DNA from: an uncultured Bacilli bacterium
GTDB taxonomy: Bacteria; Bacillota_I; Bacilli_A; RF39; UBA660
Assembly (NCBI GenBank): GCA_944363885.1
Contig: CALVVO010000004.1
Coordinates: forward strand, 1-43,101
Reading direction: 5' to 3'
DNA: 43,101 nt
Shown: piece by piece, positions 33,340 to 41,166 of the stretch
How the letters are laid out: each line of letters opens with the position of its first letter
Position numbering within the stretch: the first letter of the stretch is position 1
Translations under genes and position numbers: made by a program
Notes under the pieces: model-generated
Seen by the model: only the letters and a program-made list of their open reading frames with translations
The model's database searches: none
What the model was told of the DNA's origin: nothing

Positions 33340-34156
33340 TGAAAATAACAAACTATATTTAGTTCCAACACCTATAGGAAATATGAAAGATATAACCTAT
33401 AGAGCAATAGAAGTTTTAAATGGTGTAAATGTAGTGTATTCTGAGGATACCAGAGTTACAAAGATTTTGCTTGACTATTATGGAATTAAAGTAAAATTAG
33501 TACCTTGTCATAAGTTTAATGAAAAAAAGATTTATCCACAAGTTATTAACAATTTGCAAAATGGTAATAGTGTAGCTTTAGTAACTGATCGTGGTACTCC
33601 ATTAATAAGTGATCCTGGGTATATAGTTGTTAATGAAGTAATAAAAAGTGGATTTTCGGTTGTATCTTTACCTGGTCCTAGTGCATTATTACCTGCATTA
33701 AATGTGTCGGGGATTCCTGCAGATAAATTTTTGTTTTATGGTTTTTTAAGTAATAAATTTGAAGAAAGCATTTCAGAATTAAAAATGTTAAAAAATATAA
33801 ACTTTACAATTATTTTATATGAATCACCTCATAGGTTGATAAAAACTTTACACAATATAAAAAACATTTTGGGAAATAATTTTATTTCTATTTCCCGGGA
33901 AATATCTAAACTACATGAAGAAGTGTTCCGTGGAACAGTTCAGGAAGCTATTAATACGTATATTGCTCCAAAAGGAGAATTTGTTATTGTTATTGATAAT
34001 AATGATAAATTTGAAGATATTTCTATAGCATATGATGAGTTAAATGAATTAATTAATTATGGAATGGGTAAAAAAAGCGCTATGAAGTATGTTTCAAAAA
34101 AGTATGACGTAAGTAAAAATGTATTGTATAATATGGTTGAGGAGAATAAAATATGA
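33320..34156 (+). CDS. rsmI: 16S rRNA (cytidine1402-2'-O)-methyltransferase
   Basis: Methylates C1402 of 16S rRNA. The 278-residue protein shows LYLVPTPIGNMKDITYRA, SEDTRVTKILLDYY, VALVTDRGTPLISDPG, SLPGPSALLPALNVSG and EEVFRGT. The ATG at 33320 is used because GGAGG lies 5 nt upstream. It overlaps the end of trmN6. The gene contains a perfect Noc-binding sequence (33890-33903). The following pth overlaps by ATGA. Confidence 0.96.
   Translation: MLQKSYDENNKLYLVPTPIGNMKDITYRAIEVLNGVNVVYSEDTRVTKILLDYYGIKVKLVPCHKFNEKKIYPQVINNLQNGNSVALVTDRGTPLISDPGYIVVNEVIKSGFSVVSLPGPSALLPALNVSGIPADKFLFYGFLSNKFEESISELKMLKNINFTIILYESPHRLIKTLHNIKNILGNNFISISREISKLHEEVFRGTVQEAINTYIAPKGEFVIVIDNNDKFEDISIAYDELNELINYGMGKKSAMKYVSKKYDVSKNVLYNMVEENKI
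33890..33903. promoter_or_regulatory. Perfect Noc-binding site (NBS) inside rsmI
   Basis: ATTTCCCGGGAAAT matches the Bacillus Noc consensus at all 14 positions. It is read as Ile-Ser-Arg-Glu-Ile with TCC and CGG codons that look rare in this AT-rich genome, suggesting selection for the DNA motif. A Noc-type protein is encoded at 8550-9842. Confidence 0.75.
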
Positions 34157-34689
34157 AATTAATTGTTGGATTAGGAAATCCTGGATTGGAATATGAAAGT
34201 ACTAGACATAATGTTGGTTTTATGGCAATTAATAAATATTTAAATAATGTTTCATTTAAAACTAAATTTGGTGGTGAATATTATGTTGATAATGAAAAAA
34301 ATTCGATTTTTTTAAAACCTATGAAATACATGAATTTATCTGGTGAAGTGGTAAAAAAATTTGTTGATTATTATAAAATAGCTGTAGATGATATTTTAAT
34401 TATATATGATGACATGGCTTTTAAATTAGGTACTATTAAAATTAAGCCAGATGGTTCTTATGGCGGACACAATGGAATTAAGAATATAATTGATTTATTG
34501 GGCAACAATAAGATTAAGAGAGTTCGTATTGGTATTGGTAGAAGTTCTTATAATATGAAGGATTATGTTTTGGGACACTTTTCTAAAAAAGAACTTTTAA
34601 TATTAGATGACGTTATACAAAAAGTCGTTAATATAATTGATGATTATTTAAAATTAGATTTTGATAAATTAATGAATAAATATAATTAG
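34153..34689 (+). CDS. pth: Peptidyl-tRNA hydrolase
   Basis: Recycles peptidyl-tRNA that has dropped off ribosomes. The 178-residue protein has GLGNPGLEYESTRHNVGF (catalytic His in TRHN), KPMKYMNLSG, DDMAFKLG and YGGHNGIKNI. pth before mfd is the Bacillus order. Confidence 0.97.
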   Translation: MKLIVGLGNPGLEYESTRHNVGFMAINKYLNNVSFKTKFGGEYYVDNEKNSIFLKPMKYMNLSGEVVKKFVDYYKIAVDDILIIYDDMAFKLGTIKIKPDGSYGGHNGIKNIIDLLGNNKIKRVRIGIGRSSYNMKDYVLGHFSKKELLILDDVIQKVVNIIDDYLKLDFDKLMNKYN

Positions 34690-34697
34690 GGGTTTTT

Positions 34698-37600
34698 ATG
34701 AAAAATGCGATATATAAAAGTATTTTTAATTTTAATATAGAAAATGGTATAAAATTATCAGTTTCTAATAATGAAATATATAGCCAATTGATTTTATATA
34801 TCTTTTTTTCTGTGCAATCCGATTTGATTATTTTAGTTCCAACATTGAATGATGCTAATAAGTTATTTAATAATTTAAAAAGTTATATTTCGAATGTTTA
34901 CATATTTCCTGAAGATGATTATTTAACTAAAAAAGCAATAGCTGCTTCTACAGATTTATTATTTATGAGAATGAGCTTTTTAAATTCAATAGATAATTGT
35001 GACAAAAAAATATTAATTTGTCATGTTAATAGTTTTATTAAAAAATTACCGGCAAAAAGTGAATATTTGTCTAAATCAATTAAACTTAATAATGGACAAA
35101 TTATAGATAGAAATGAATTTTTAAAAAAATTGGATTCGATAGGTTATAAGAAAGAATCTTTGGTAACAAATGTAGGAGAATATGCGGTTCGTGGATTTGT
35201 TATTGATGTTTATCCTTTTCAAGAAGATCATCCTGTAAGAATAGATTTTTTTGATAATGAAATTTCTAACATATCTTTTTTTGATGAATATAGCCAAAGA
35301 ACAATAAAAGATAATGAGTCAATATTAATAAAACCATTAATTGATAATTTTAATGATAATGCCAGTAGTGTAATAGAATATTTAAATAGTCCGTATATTG
35401 TTTTACAGGATTACAATCAATGTCAAAATATAATGAAAAACATAGTGGATCAAATAAAATATTATGATAATGACTTTTCAGAGATTTTTTTCTTAAACGA
35501 CATGGAGTTAAATAAAAAGATAAATGTTGATTTAATTGATAATACGGGAAAATATGACTATATATTTGCGGCAAAATCTATAGTAAATTGTAAAAATGAT
35601 TTTGATTGTTTTTTAAATTTGGTAAAAAATGATAGTACTTATTTGTGTACTACAAATGCTAATTTTATTAAAAAAGTAAAAAAAAGTTATGATAAAGTTA
35701 AAATTATTAATTTTGATTTAAACTCAGGTTTTATTTATAATGATGTTACATATTTATCAGATAATGATTTAGTCGAAAAAAGGGAAAAAGATACTTTTTA
35801 TAATTATAAATTTGGTAAAAAAATTAATGACATTGAAAAATTAAATATAGGAGATTACGTTGTTCATAAAAGCCATGGTATTGGAATTTACATGGGAATT
35901 TCTACCATAACTAAAAATTCTGTAAAAAAAGATTATATTTTAATTCAATATAAAGGAAATGATAGATTATATTTGTCCATAGATAATATAGATAAACTGT
36001 ATAAATATTCATCTAGAGAAGGTGTTAAACCTAAAATAAATAAATTAAACAGTATTGAATGGCAAAAGACTAAAATTAAGATAAAAAATAAAATAAGGGA
36101 TATCAGCAATGAACTTATAGAAATTTATAAGAAAAGATCTCAGATTAAAGTACCACCATTTTTAAGGGATGACCCGTTACAACTTGTATTTGAAAGTGAA
36201 TTTCCATATGAATTTACTGAGGATCAGGAAAAATCTACAGAACAAATAAAAAAGGATTTAGAAAGTGGTAAACCTATGGAAAGGTTACTTTGTGGCGATG
36301 TCGGATATGGTAAAACTGAAGTTATTTTTAGGGTTATTTTTAAGACTGTTCTAAATAATAAGCAAGCGATGTATTTATGCCCGACAACTTTGCTTTCACT
36401 GCAACAATATAAGTCCGCATTAGAGAGATTTAAAAATTTTAGCGTTAATACAGCTTTATTGAATAGACATACTTCCATAAAAGAAGCAAAAGAAATAATA
36501 GAAAAATTAAAAACTGGTAAAATAGATGTGATTTTTGGGACACATAGATTGTTGAGCGAAGATGTAAAGTTTAAGGATTTGGGATTATTAGTTGTGGATG
36601 AAGAGCATAGATTTGGAGTCATGCATAAAGAAAAAATAAAAAAAATAAAGGAAAACGTTCATGTCTTAAGTGTTTCGGCAACTCCTATTCCAAGAAGTTT
36701 GCAAATGTCCTTAATTGGTATTAGAGACTTGTCTTTAATAGAAACACCGCCTAAAAATAGGTATCCTGTTCAAACTTATGTTATTGCATACGATAAATAT
36801 GTAGTAAGAGAAATAATTTTAAAGGAATATAACAGACAAGGTCAAGTATTTATTTTGTATAATAATATTGTAAATATGGATAAAGTATTATATGAATTTA
36901 GAAAATTGGTGCCTGAGGTAAAATTTGCATCTGCACATGGCAAAATGAATAAAGTGGAAATTAACTCAATAATGAGCGATTTTGTTGAAAAAAAATTTGA
37001 TGTTCTTTTAAGTACAACTATTATAGAAAATGGTATTGATATTCCAAATGCAAATACGGTTATTGTAATAGATGCCGATAAATATGGATTAAGTCAGTTA
37101 TATCAAATAAGAGGTCGCGTAGGTCGTGGGGATAGAATTGCTTATGCATATTTAATGTATGATAAAAACAAAGTTCTTAATGAAAATGCTCAAAAAAGAT
37201 TAGAAGCAATCAAGGAATTTACTGAACTTGGCAGTGGTTATAAGTTAGCAATGCGTGATTTGAGTATTAGGGGAGCTGGTGATTTGTTGGGTAGTGAACA
37301 AGCTGGATTTATAGATAGTGTTGGTGTTGACATGTATTTGGAATTAGTAAACGAAGAAATTAATAATAAGGAAGAGGAAAAAAATGACATTATATTAGAT
37401 GATGTTGAAACACACATTGATAAAACTTATTCAGATGAAGAAGATGTTATACTTTCAATACATAAGGAAATAACTTCTATAGAAAATATGCGTGATTTAG
37501 AAAAAGTTCATGATGAAATATTGGATAGGTTTGGATATATAGATGAAAAATTGGAAATATATATGTATCAAGAATTATTGGAAAAATTAGTTAATAAATA

Positions 37601-37850
37601 TGAAATAATAATTTCAATGAATACTAATCAGAAATTCTCTATTAGATTAAATGAAAATATATATAAAAAATTAAATATTGAAGATTTGTTTATTCAAGCT
37701 TCTAGAATTAATACAAAATTTAACTTTATTTATCGTGGTAATTCAATATTTATTGAATTAAATAAAATTAATTTGGAAAAACATTATGTTTTTTATGTTA
37801 CTAAATTGTTAATTTATATTGATGAACAAATAAATAAAACCTCAATTTGA
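34698..37850 (+). CDS. mfd: Transcription-repair coupling factor Mfd
   Basis: ATP-driven translocase that removes stalled RNA polymerase and recruits UvrA. It is 1050 residues, about 100 shorter than the Bacillus form, with reduced N-terminal UvrB-like modules. The RNA-polymerase-interaction (CarD-like) region has GDYVVHKSHGIGIYMGI. The helicase core has GDVGYGKTEV (Walker A), DEEHRFG, SATPIPRSL, and the motif VI region QIRGRVGRGDR. The C-terminal domain D7 is present. It ends inside the shared terminator with ppa. Confidence 0.97.
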   Translation: MKNAIYKSIFNFNIENGIKLSVSNNEIYSQLILYIFFSVQSDLIILVPTLNDANKLFNNLKSYISNVYIFPEDDYLTKKAIAASTDLLFMRMSFLNSIDNCDKKILICHVNSFIKKLPAKSEYLSKSIKLNNGQIIDRNEFLKKLDSIGYKKESLVTNVGEYAVRGFVIDVYPFQEDHPVRIDFFDNEISNISFFDEYSQRTIKDNESILIKPLIDNFNDNASSVIEYLNSPYIVLQDYNQCQNIMKNIVDQIKYYDNDFSEIFFLNDMELNKKINVDLIDNTGKYDYIFAAKSIVNCKNDFDCFLNLVKNDSTYLCTTNANFIKKVKKSYDKVKIINFDLNSGFIYNDVTYLSDNDLVEKREKDTFYNYKFGKKINDIEKLNIGDYVVHKSHGIGIYMGISTITKNSVKKDYILIQYKGNDRLYLSIDNIDKLYKYSSREGVKPKINKLNSIEWQKTKIKIKNKIRDISNELIEIYKKRSQIKVPPFLRDDPLQLVFESEFPYEFTEDQEKSTEQIKKDLESGKPMERLLCGDVGYGKTEVIFRVIFKTVLNNKQAMYLCPTTLLSLQQYKSALERFKNFSVNTALLNRHTSIKEAKEIIEKLKTGKIDVIFGTHRLLSEDVKFKDLGLLVVDEEHRFGVMHKEKIKKIKENVHVLSVSATPIPRSLQMSLIGIRDLSLIETPPKNRYPVQTYVIAYDKYVVREIILKEYNRQGQVFILYNNIVNMDKVLYEFRKLVPEVKFASAHGKMNKVEINSIMSDFVEKKFDVLLSTTIIENGIDIPNANTVIVIDADKYGLSQLYQIRGRVGRGDRIAYAYLMYDKNKVLNENAQKRLEAIKEFTELGSGYKLAMRDLSIRGAGDLLGSEQAGFIDSVGVDMYLELVNEEINNKEEEKNDIILDDVETHIDKTYSDEEDVILSIHKEITSIENMRDLEKVHDEILDRFGYIDEKLEIYMYQELLEKLVNKYEIIISMNTNQKFSIRLNENIYKKLNIEDLFIQASRINTKFNFIYRGNSIFIELNKINLEKHYVFYVTKLLIYIDEQINKTSI

Positions 37851-37860
37851 GGTTTTATTT
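37832..37860. terminator. Bidirectional terminator shared by mfd and ppa
   Basis: A 13-bp perfect stem (37832-37844 with 37848-37860) with loop ATT. Both stop codons, TGA of mfd (37848-37850) and TAA of ppa (37855-37857), lie inside its right arm. A/T tracts at both ends serve both directions. Confidence 0.85.
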
Positions 37861-38340
37861 TGTGTCTTTGAATCTTTTTTTACATTCTTCTATTAATTTG
37901 ATGGCTGCTTTTTTATCATGAAAATCTTTAGTTTCAACTTTTATATTTTGTAGAGTTTTGTAATTCTGAAAGAAATCTTTTATTTCGTCTTTTAAATGAT
38001 TGATGTCATCTATTTCTTGAATATGTTTAAAACGTGGGTCTTTATCTACAACTGCAATTATTTTTTCATCGTGTTGCTCATTATCAATTACACTTAAATA
38101 TCCCAATATTCTCGCATCGACTACACATCCGGGAAATGTTGGATACGAACTAATTATCAATATATCAAGTGGATCTCCATCAAGTGATAATGTGTCTTCA
38201 ATAAAACCATATTCTCCTGGATAAGTTAAGGCACTATATAAAACTCTGTCCAATTTTATTTTGCCAGTTTTTTTATTTATTTCAAATTTGTTTTTAGTTC
38301 CCATTGGGATTTCAATTATACTTTCATAAACAGAATTCAT
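37855..38340 (-). CDS. ppa: Inorganic pyrophosphatase (family I)
   Basis: Hydrolyses pyrophosphate to drive biosynthetic reactions. The 161-residue length and motifs IEIPMGTKNKFEI, YPGEYGFIEDTLSLDGDPLDILI (the catalytic DxDPxD-type acidic cluster) and VDKDPRF are those of soluble family I. This is unusual for Bacillus-type organisms, where the Mn-dependent family II enzyme is common. It is on the minus strand, against replication, with its own consensus promoter. Confidence 0.95.
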   Translation of the reverse strand: MNSVYESIIEIPMGTKNKFEINKKTGKIKLDRVLYSALTYPGEYGFIEDTLSLDGDPLDILIISSYPTFPGCVVDARILGYLSVIDNEQHDEKIIAVVDKDPRFKHIQEIDDINHLKDEIKDFFQNYKTLQNIKVETKDFHDKKAAIKLIEECKKRFKDTK

Positions 38341-38358
38341 TTTTATTCACCTATTCTG

Positions 38359-38387
38359 AGTATATTTTATATGTCTTTTAAAGTCAA
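38359..38387 (-). promoter_or_regulatory. Sigma-A promoter of ppa
   Basis: On the minus strand, TTGACT (38382-38387) and TATACT (38359-38364) with 17-bp spacing. Confidence 0.75.
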
Positions 38388-38396
38388 TAAAGTCTG

Positions 38397-38428
38397 TATA
38401 ATATTTGTCATAATTAGTAAACTAATTA
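38397..38428 (+). promoter_or_regulatory. spoVT -10 and palindromic operator
   Basis: TATAAT (38397-38402) without a sigma-A -35. It is followed by the perfect palindrome TAATTAGT, AA, ACTAATTA (38411-38428) across the expected transcription start and leader. Its position suggests repression, perhaps by SpoVT itself. Confidence 0.5.
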
Positions 38429-38440
38429 ATGAGGTGTATT

Positions 38441-38962
38441 ATGGTAAATACGGGATTAGTTAGAAAAATTGATGAATTAGGTAGAATAGTTATTCCTAAA
38501 GAGATTAGAAGAAATTTAACAATAAAAGATGGAGAAGAAATGGAAATATATATAGATGGAAATAGTATAATTTTGAAAAAATTTCAGCGACTTTTAACTT
38601 TTAAAGAATTGGTTAGAGAATATGTAAATATATTTAATAAAATAATTCCTATATCTTTGTTGATTACCGATAGAGAAAATATAATTTTGGTCAATAAAAA
38701 TGAGTATAAAGATATAGAACATAAAAAATTAAGTTCAAATTTGAGCAAAATATTTGATGAAAGGAAAGATGGTATAGGTTTAAATCTAAATATATCTGAA
38801 AATATTGTAATAAAGGGAAACTATTACATAAAGCCAATAATTTTAAATACCGATTTAATAGGTTCAATTATTTGTGTTTCAGGTAATGAAATTAATAAAC
38901 AAGAAAAATTGGTAGTTGATTTAATTGGTGCTTTACTCAAAGATAGATTGGAAACTGACTAG
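38441..38962 (+). CDS. spoVT: Stage V sporulation protein T (AbrB-family regulator)
   Basis: Forespore regulator acting late with sigma-G in Bacillus. The 173-residue protein has an N-terminal AbrB swapped-hairpin DNA-binding domain, TGLVRKIDELGRIVIPKEIRRNL (residues 4-26), then a C-terminal GAF-like domain (about 55-170), the same two-part layout as SpoVT and not the shorter AbrB. Start: ATG after GAGGTG. mfd-(ppa)-spoVT retains the Bacillus mfd-spoVT linkage apart from the inserted ppa. Confidence 0.93.
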   Translation: MVNTGLVRKIDELGRIVIPKEIRRNLTIKDGEEMEIYIDGNSIILKKFQRLLTFKELVREYVNIFNKIIPISLLITDRENIILVNKNEYKDIEHKKLSSNLSKIFDERKDGIGLNLNISENIVIKGNYYIKPIILNTDLIGSIICVSGNEINKQEKLVVDLIGALLKDRLETD

Positions 38963-38978
38963 ACAATTTTTTTTATTT

Positions 38979-39009
38979 AATATATACTTTGATTAGGTTA
39001 AGTATATAT
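38979..39009. repeat. Inverted repeat upstream of dut
   Basis: ATATATACTT (38980-38989) and AAGTATATAT (39000-39009) form a 10-bp perfect inverted repeat with a 10-nt spacer, 49 bp before the dUTPase start. It shares TATACTT with the repeat before mntP. Possible operator or leader hairpin. Confidence 0.35.
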
Positions 39010-39057
39010 ATTACATGATTTATATTGCTTAATTCGTGTTTTTTAATGGAGGAAAGT

Positions 39058-39534
39058 ATGAGAAAATTTGAAAAAATTAGTTATGATCAATTTAAAAAAG
39101 ATGTGGTTGATGACATGAACATATATAATGCTTATAAATTGCCAATTAGAAAGACAAAAAATAGTGCTGGCTACGATTTTTTTTTAATCAATGATATTGT
39201 TTTAAAACCGAACGAAGTGTTAAAAATCCCTACAGGTTTAAAAGTAATTATGAACGAAGACGAAATGCTTATGATTATAGTAAGAAGCGGTGTTGGCTTT
39301 AAATATAATTTAAGATTGACAAATCAAGTTGGTATTATTGAAAGTGATTATTATAATAATATAAGTAATGAAGGTCATATGTGGATCTCTGTTCAAAATC
39401 ATGGCGATAAAGAATTAAAATTTGAAAAAGGAAATTCGTTGTGTCAAGGAATATTTGTCAAGTTCTTGGCCGTTGATAATGAGGAATTTGTCGATACTAA
39501 GAGAACTGGTGGCATAGGAAGTACTGGCAAATGA
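39058..39534 (+). CDS. dut: dUTP diphosphatase (trimeric dUTPase family)
   Basis: Removes dUTP and supplies dUMP. From the ATG preceded by GGAGGAAAG it has 158 residues. The five motifs are in order: SAGYDF (36-41), RSGVGFK (76-82), NQVGIIESDYYNN (89-101), GNSLCQGIFVKF (125-136) and the Gly-rich RTGGIGSTGK (149-158). In motif 3 the usual catalytic Asp of GxIDxDY is Glu95. Otherwise complete. Not part of the Bacillus gene order at this place. Confidence 0.88.
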   Translation: MRKFEKISYDQFKKDVVDDMNIYNAYKLPIRKTKNSAGYDFFLINDIVLKPNEVLKIPTGLKVIMNEDEMLMIIVRSGVGFKYNLRLTNQVGIIESDYYNNISNEGHMWISVQNHGDKELKFEKGNSLCQGIFVKFLAVDNEEFVDTKRTGGIGSTGK

Positions 39535-39640
39535 TTTACATATATATTGTAGATTTATGTAAAAAAATGTAAAAGAATGAAAAACATTGTCTTTTTGGTT
39601 GAAATCTTTTAAATAAATTGTTATATTTGCTTTGATGCTT

Positions 39641-39814
39641 ATGAAGATAATAAAATATTGTAGAAGTAATAAGAAGAGAATTTTATCAGTTTTAGTAGTG
39701 GATGTGTTCATTTTTATGATGTTATTTAGTAAAGAACAAATTCATTTATATAGTATAATATTTGCAGTATTATCTGTATATTATAGTTATTTATGGATTA
39801 AATATGAAATGTAA
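39641..39814 (+). CDS. Small hypothetical membrane protein
   Basis: A 57-residue open frame with a basic start (MKIIKYCRSNKKR) and two hydrophobic segments separated by SKEQIHLYS, ending YLWIKYEM. No clear ribosome site stands before the ATG; TTG and ATG codons at 39632-39637 are in-frame alternatives. The positive-inside pattern and the tight fit before tatD favour a real gene, but no family is recognised. Confidence 0.45.
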   Translation: MKIIKYCRSNKKRILSVLVVDVFIFMMLFSKEQIHLYSIIFAVLSVYYSYLWIKYEM

Positions 39815-39826
39815 AGAGGTTTTAGT

Positions 39827-40579
39827 ATGTATGTGGACTCACATGCTCATGTAAATTTTGAAATATATGAAAATGTAGAAGATATTTTGAAAGAAGCTTG
39901 CAAATGTAATGTTCAAAATATTGTTAATTGCGCTGAAGATTTGAAAACAAGTTATGAAGTTATCAATTTACATAATACATATCCTAATTTATATCCTGCA
40001 GTAGGAATACATCCACAAAATGTTGATGTTTGTACCACTGATGACATTATTGAATTAGAGAAAATTTTATGTAGTGAAAACGTAATTGCTTTAGGAGAGA
40101 TTGGCTTGGATTTTTATTATTCTAGAGAAAATAGGAAAAAGCAAATTCTTTTTTTTGAATCACAATTAAAACTAGCTGAGAAGTATAATTTGCCTGTTAT
40201 AATACACTCCCGTAACGCCACTGATGACGTTCTTAAAATATTAAAAAAATACAGCCTTAAAGGAGTTATTCATTGTTTTAGTGGCAGTATTGAAACGGCT
40301 AGAGAATTTATTAAATTAGGGTATTTTTTAGGAGTTGGGGGGATTTTAACATTTAAAAATTCTAAACTTGGTGAAGTAATGAAAAATATTCCTATTGAAT
40401 ATATTTTATTGGAAACGGATTCACCATTTTTAACTCCGGAACCATATAGAAAATATAAAAATGAACCTAAATACATTCCTGTTATTGCTGAAAAATTAGC
40501 TTTGCTAAAAGAAATTAAAGTAAAAGATGTGATGGAAATTACAACAGAGAATGCAAACCGTATTTTTGACTTTTCTTAG
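39827..40579 (+). CDS. tatD: TatD-family metal-dependent deoxyribonuclease
   Basis: A 250-residue TIM-barrel hydrolase (YabD). Metal ligands: DSHAHVN at the N-terminus (His6, His8), GEIGLDFYYS, PVIIHSRNA, GVIHCFSG and ETDSPFLTPEPYR. 3'-5' DNase activity in repair is the family's known role. tatD followed by yabE-like, rsmA, yabG and veg is the Bacillus order, with rnmV missing. Confidence 0.95.
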   Translation: MYVDSHAHVNFEIYENVEDILKEACKCNVQNIVNCAEDLKTSYEVINLHNTYPNLYPAVGIHPQNVDVCTTDDIIELEKILCSENVIALGEIGLDFYYSRENRKKQILFFESQLKLAEKYNLPVIIHSRNATDDVLKILKKYSLKGVIHCFSGSIETAREFIKLGYFLGVGGILTFKNSKLGEVMKNIPIEYILLETDSPFLTPEPYRKYKNEPKYIPVIAEKLALLKEIKVKDVMEITTENANRIFDFS

Positions 40580-40594
40580 GTTTAATAGTATAAT
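40566..40594 (+). promoter_or_regulatory. Sigma-A promoter of the yabE-like gene and rsmA
   Basis: TTGACT (40566-40571) and TATAAT (40589-40594) with 17-bp spacing, overlapping the 3' end of tatD. Confidence 0.8.
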
Positions 40595-40617
40595 TAAATT
40601 TACCGAGAGGTGTATAA

Positions 40618-41166
40618 ATGAAAATATATAAGCCTAAAAAATGGTTGGTTGTTGTACGTGTTATTACTTTATTTTCTTTGATGTTGTTATTAGGAACAAC
40701 AGTTTTAGACACGTCTTATAGCGTAAATATAAATAATGTTAATTTAAATAAATCGTTGGAAGTTGCTGTTATGGAAGAAAATCATGAGAATTTATATGTT
40801 GCTGAATTATATGATGCTGAAGCAACTTTTACTGGAGATTTGACTGCATATGTTGGTGATTGCCCTTTATGTTCTGGTATATTAGCTTGTCATCCTAGGA
40901 CAAATGTTTTAGAAAGTGGGATATATTTTAATGATTCTGAGTATGGACAAGTTAGAATTGTTGCTACAAGTAGTAAGTATTCTTGTGGCACAATTTTAAG
41001 GTTTAATGTGGATAAAATTGGGGAAGAACCAATTATTGCAATTGCTATGGATAGGGGCGTTGGCGGTAATAATGTAGATTTATTAGTGGATGATGTTAAT
41101 TATGCAACAAGAAATATAGGTAGAGTTAAAGATCAAACTTTTGAAGTTTTAAGGTATGGCTGGTAG
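40618..41166 (+). CDS. Secreted 3D/RlpA-like double-psi barrel protein (YabE-related position)
   Basis: A 182-residue protein with a cytoplasmic Lys-rich start and one hydrophobic segment (about 9-30), probably a signal anchor. The C-terminal domain (70-182) resembles the 3D domain of YabE/Rpf-type cell-wall proteins: TAYVG (76-80), CGTILRF (123-129) and AIAMDRGVGGNNVDLLV (141-157) with Asp145 and Asp154. The first Asp of the usual three is not found in VATSSKYSCGT. Four cysteines (82, 85, 91, 123) could form disulfides outside the cell. The G5/DUF348 region of B. subtilis YabE is missing. Probably acts on peptidoglycan, by family and place (inference). Confidence 0.75.
   Translation: MKIYKPKKWLVVVRVITLFSLMLLLGTTVLDTSYSVNINNVNLNKSLEVAVMEENHENLYVAELYDAEATFTGDLTAYVGDCPLCSGILACHPRTNVLESGIYFNDSEYGQVRIVATSSKYSCGTILRFNVDKIGEEPIIAIAMDRGVGGNNVDLLVDDVNYATRNIGRVKDQTFEVLRYGW

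Noticed and set aside
33924-33937. TGTTCCGTGGAACA, like a parS lacking two central bases, 20 bp from the Noc site
   Set aside because: It encodes the conserved EEVFRGT motif of RsmI, and the missing centre breaks the 16-bp parS geometry, so it is most likely coincidence.
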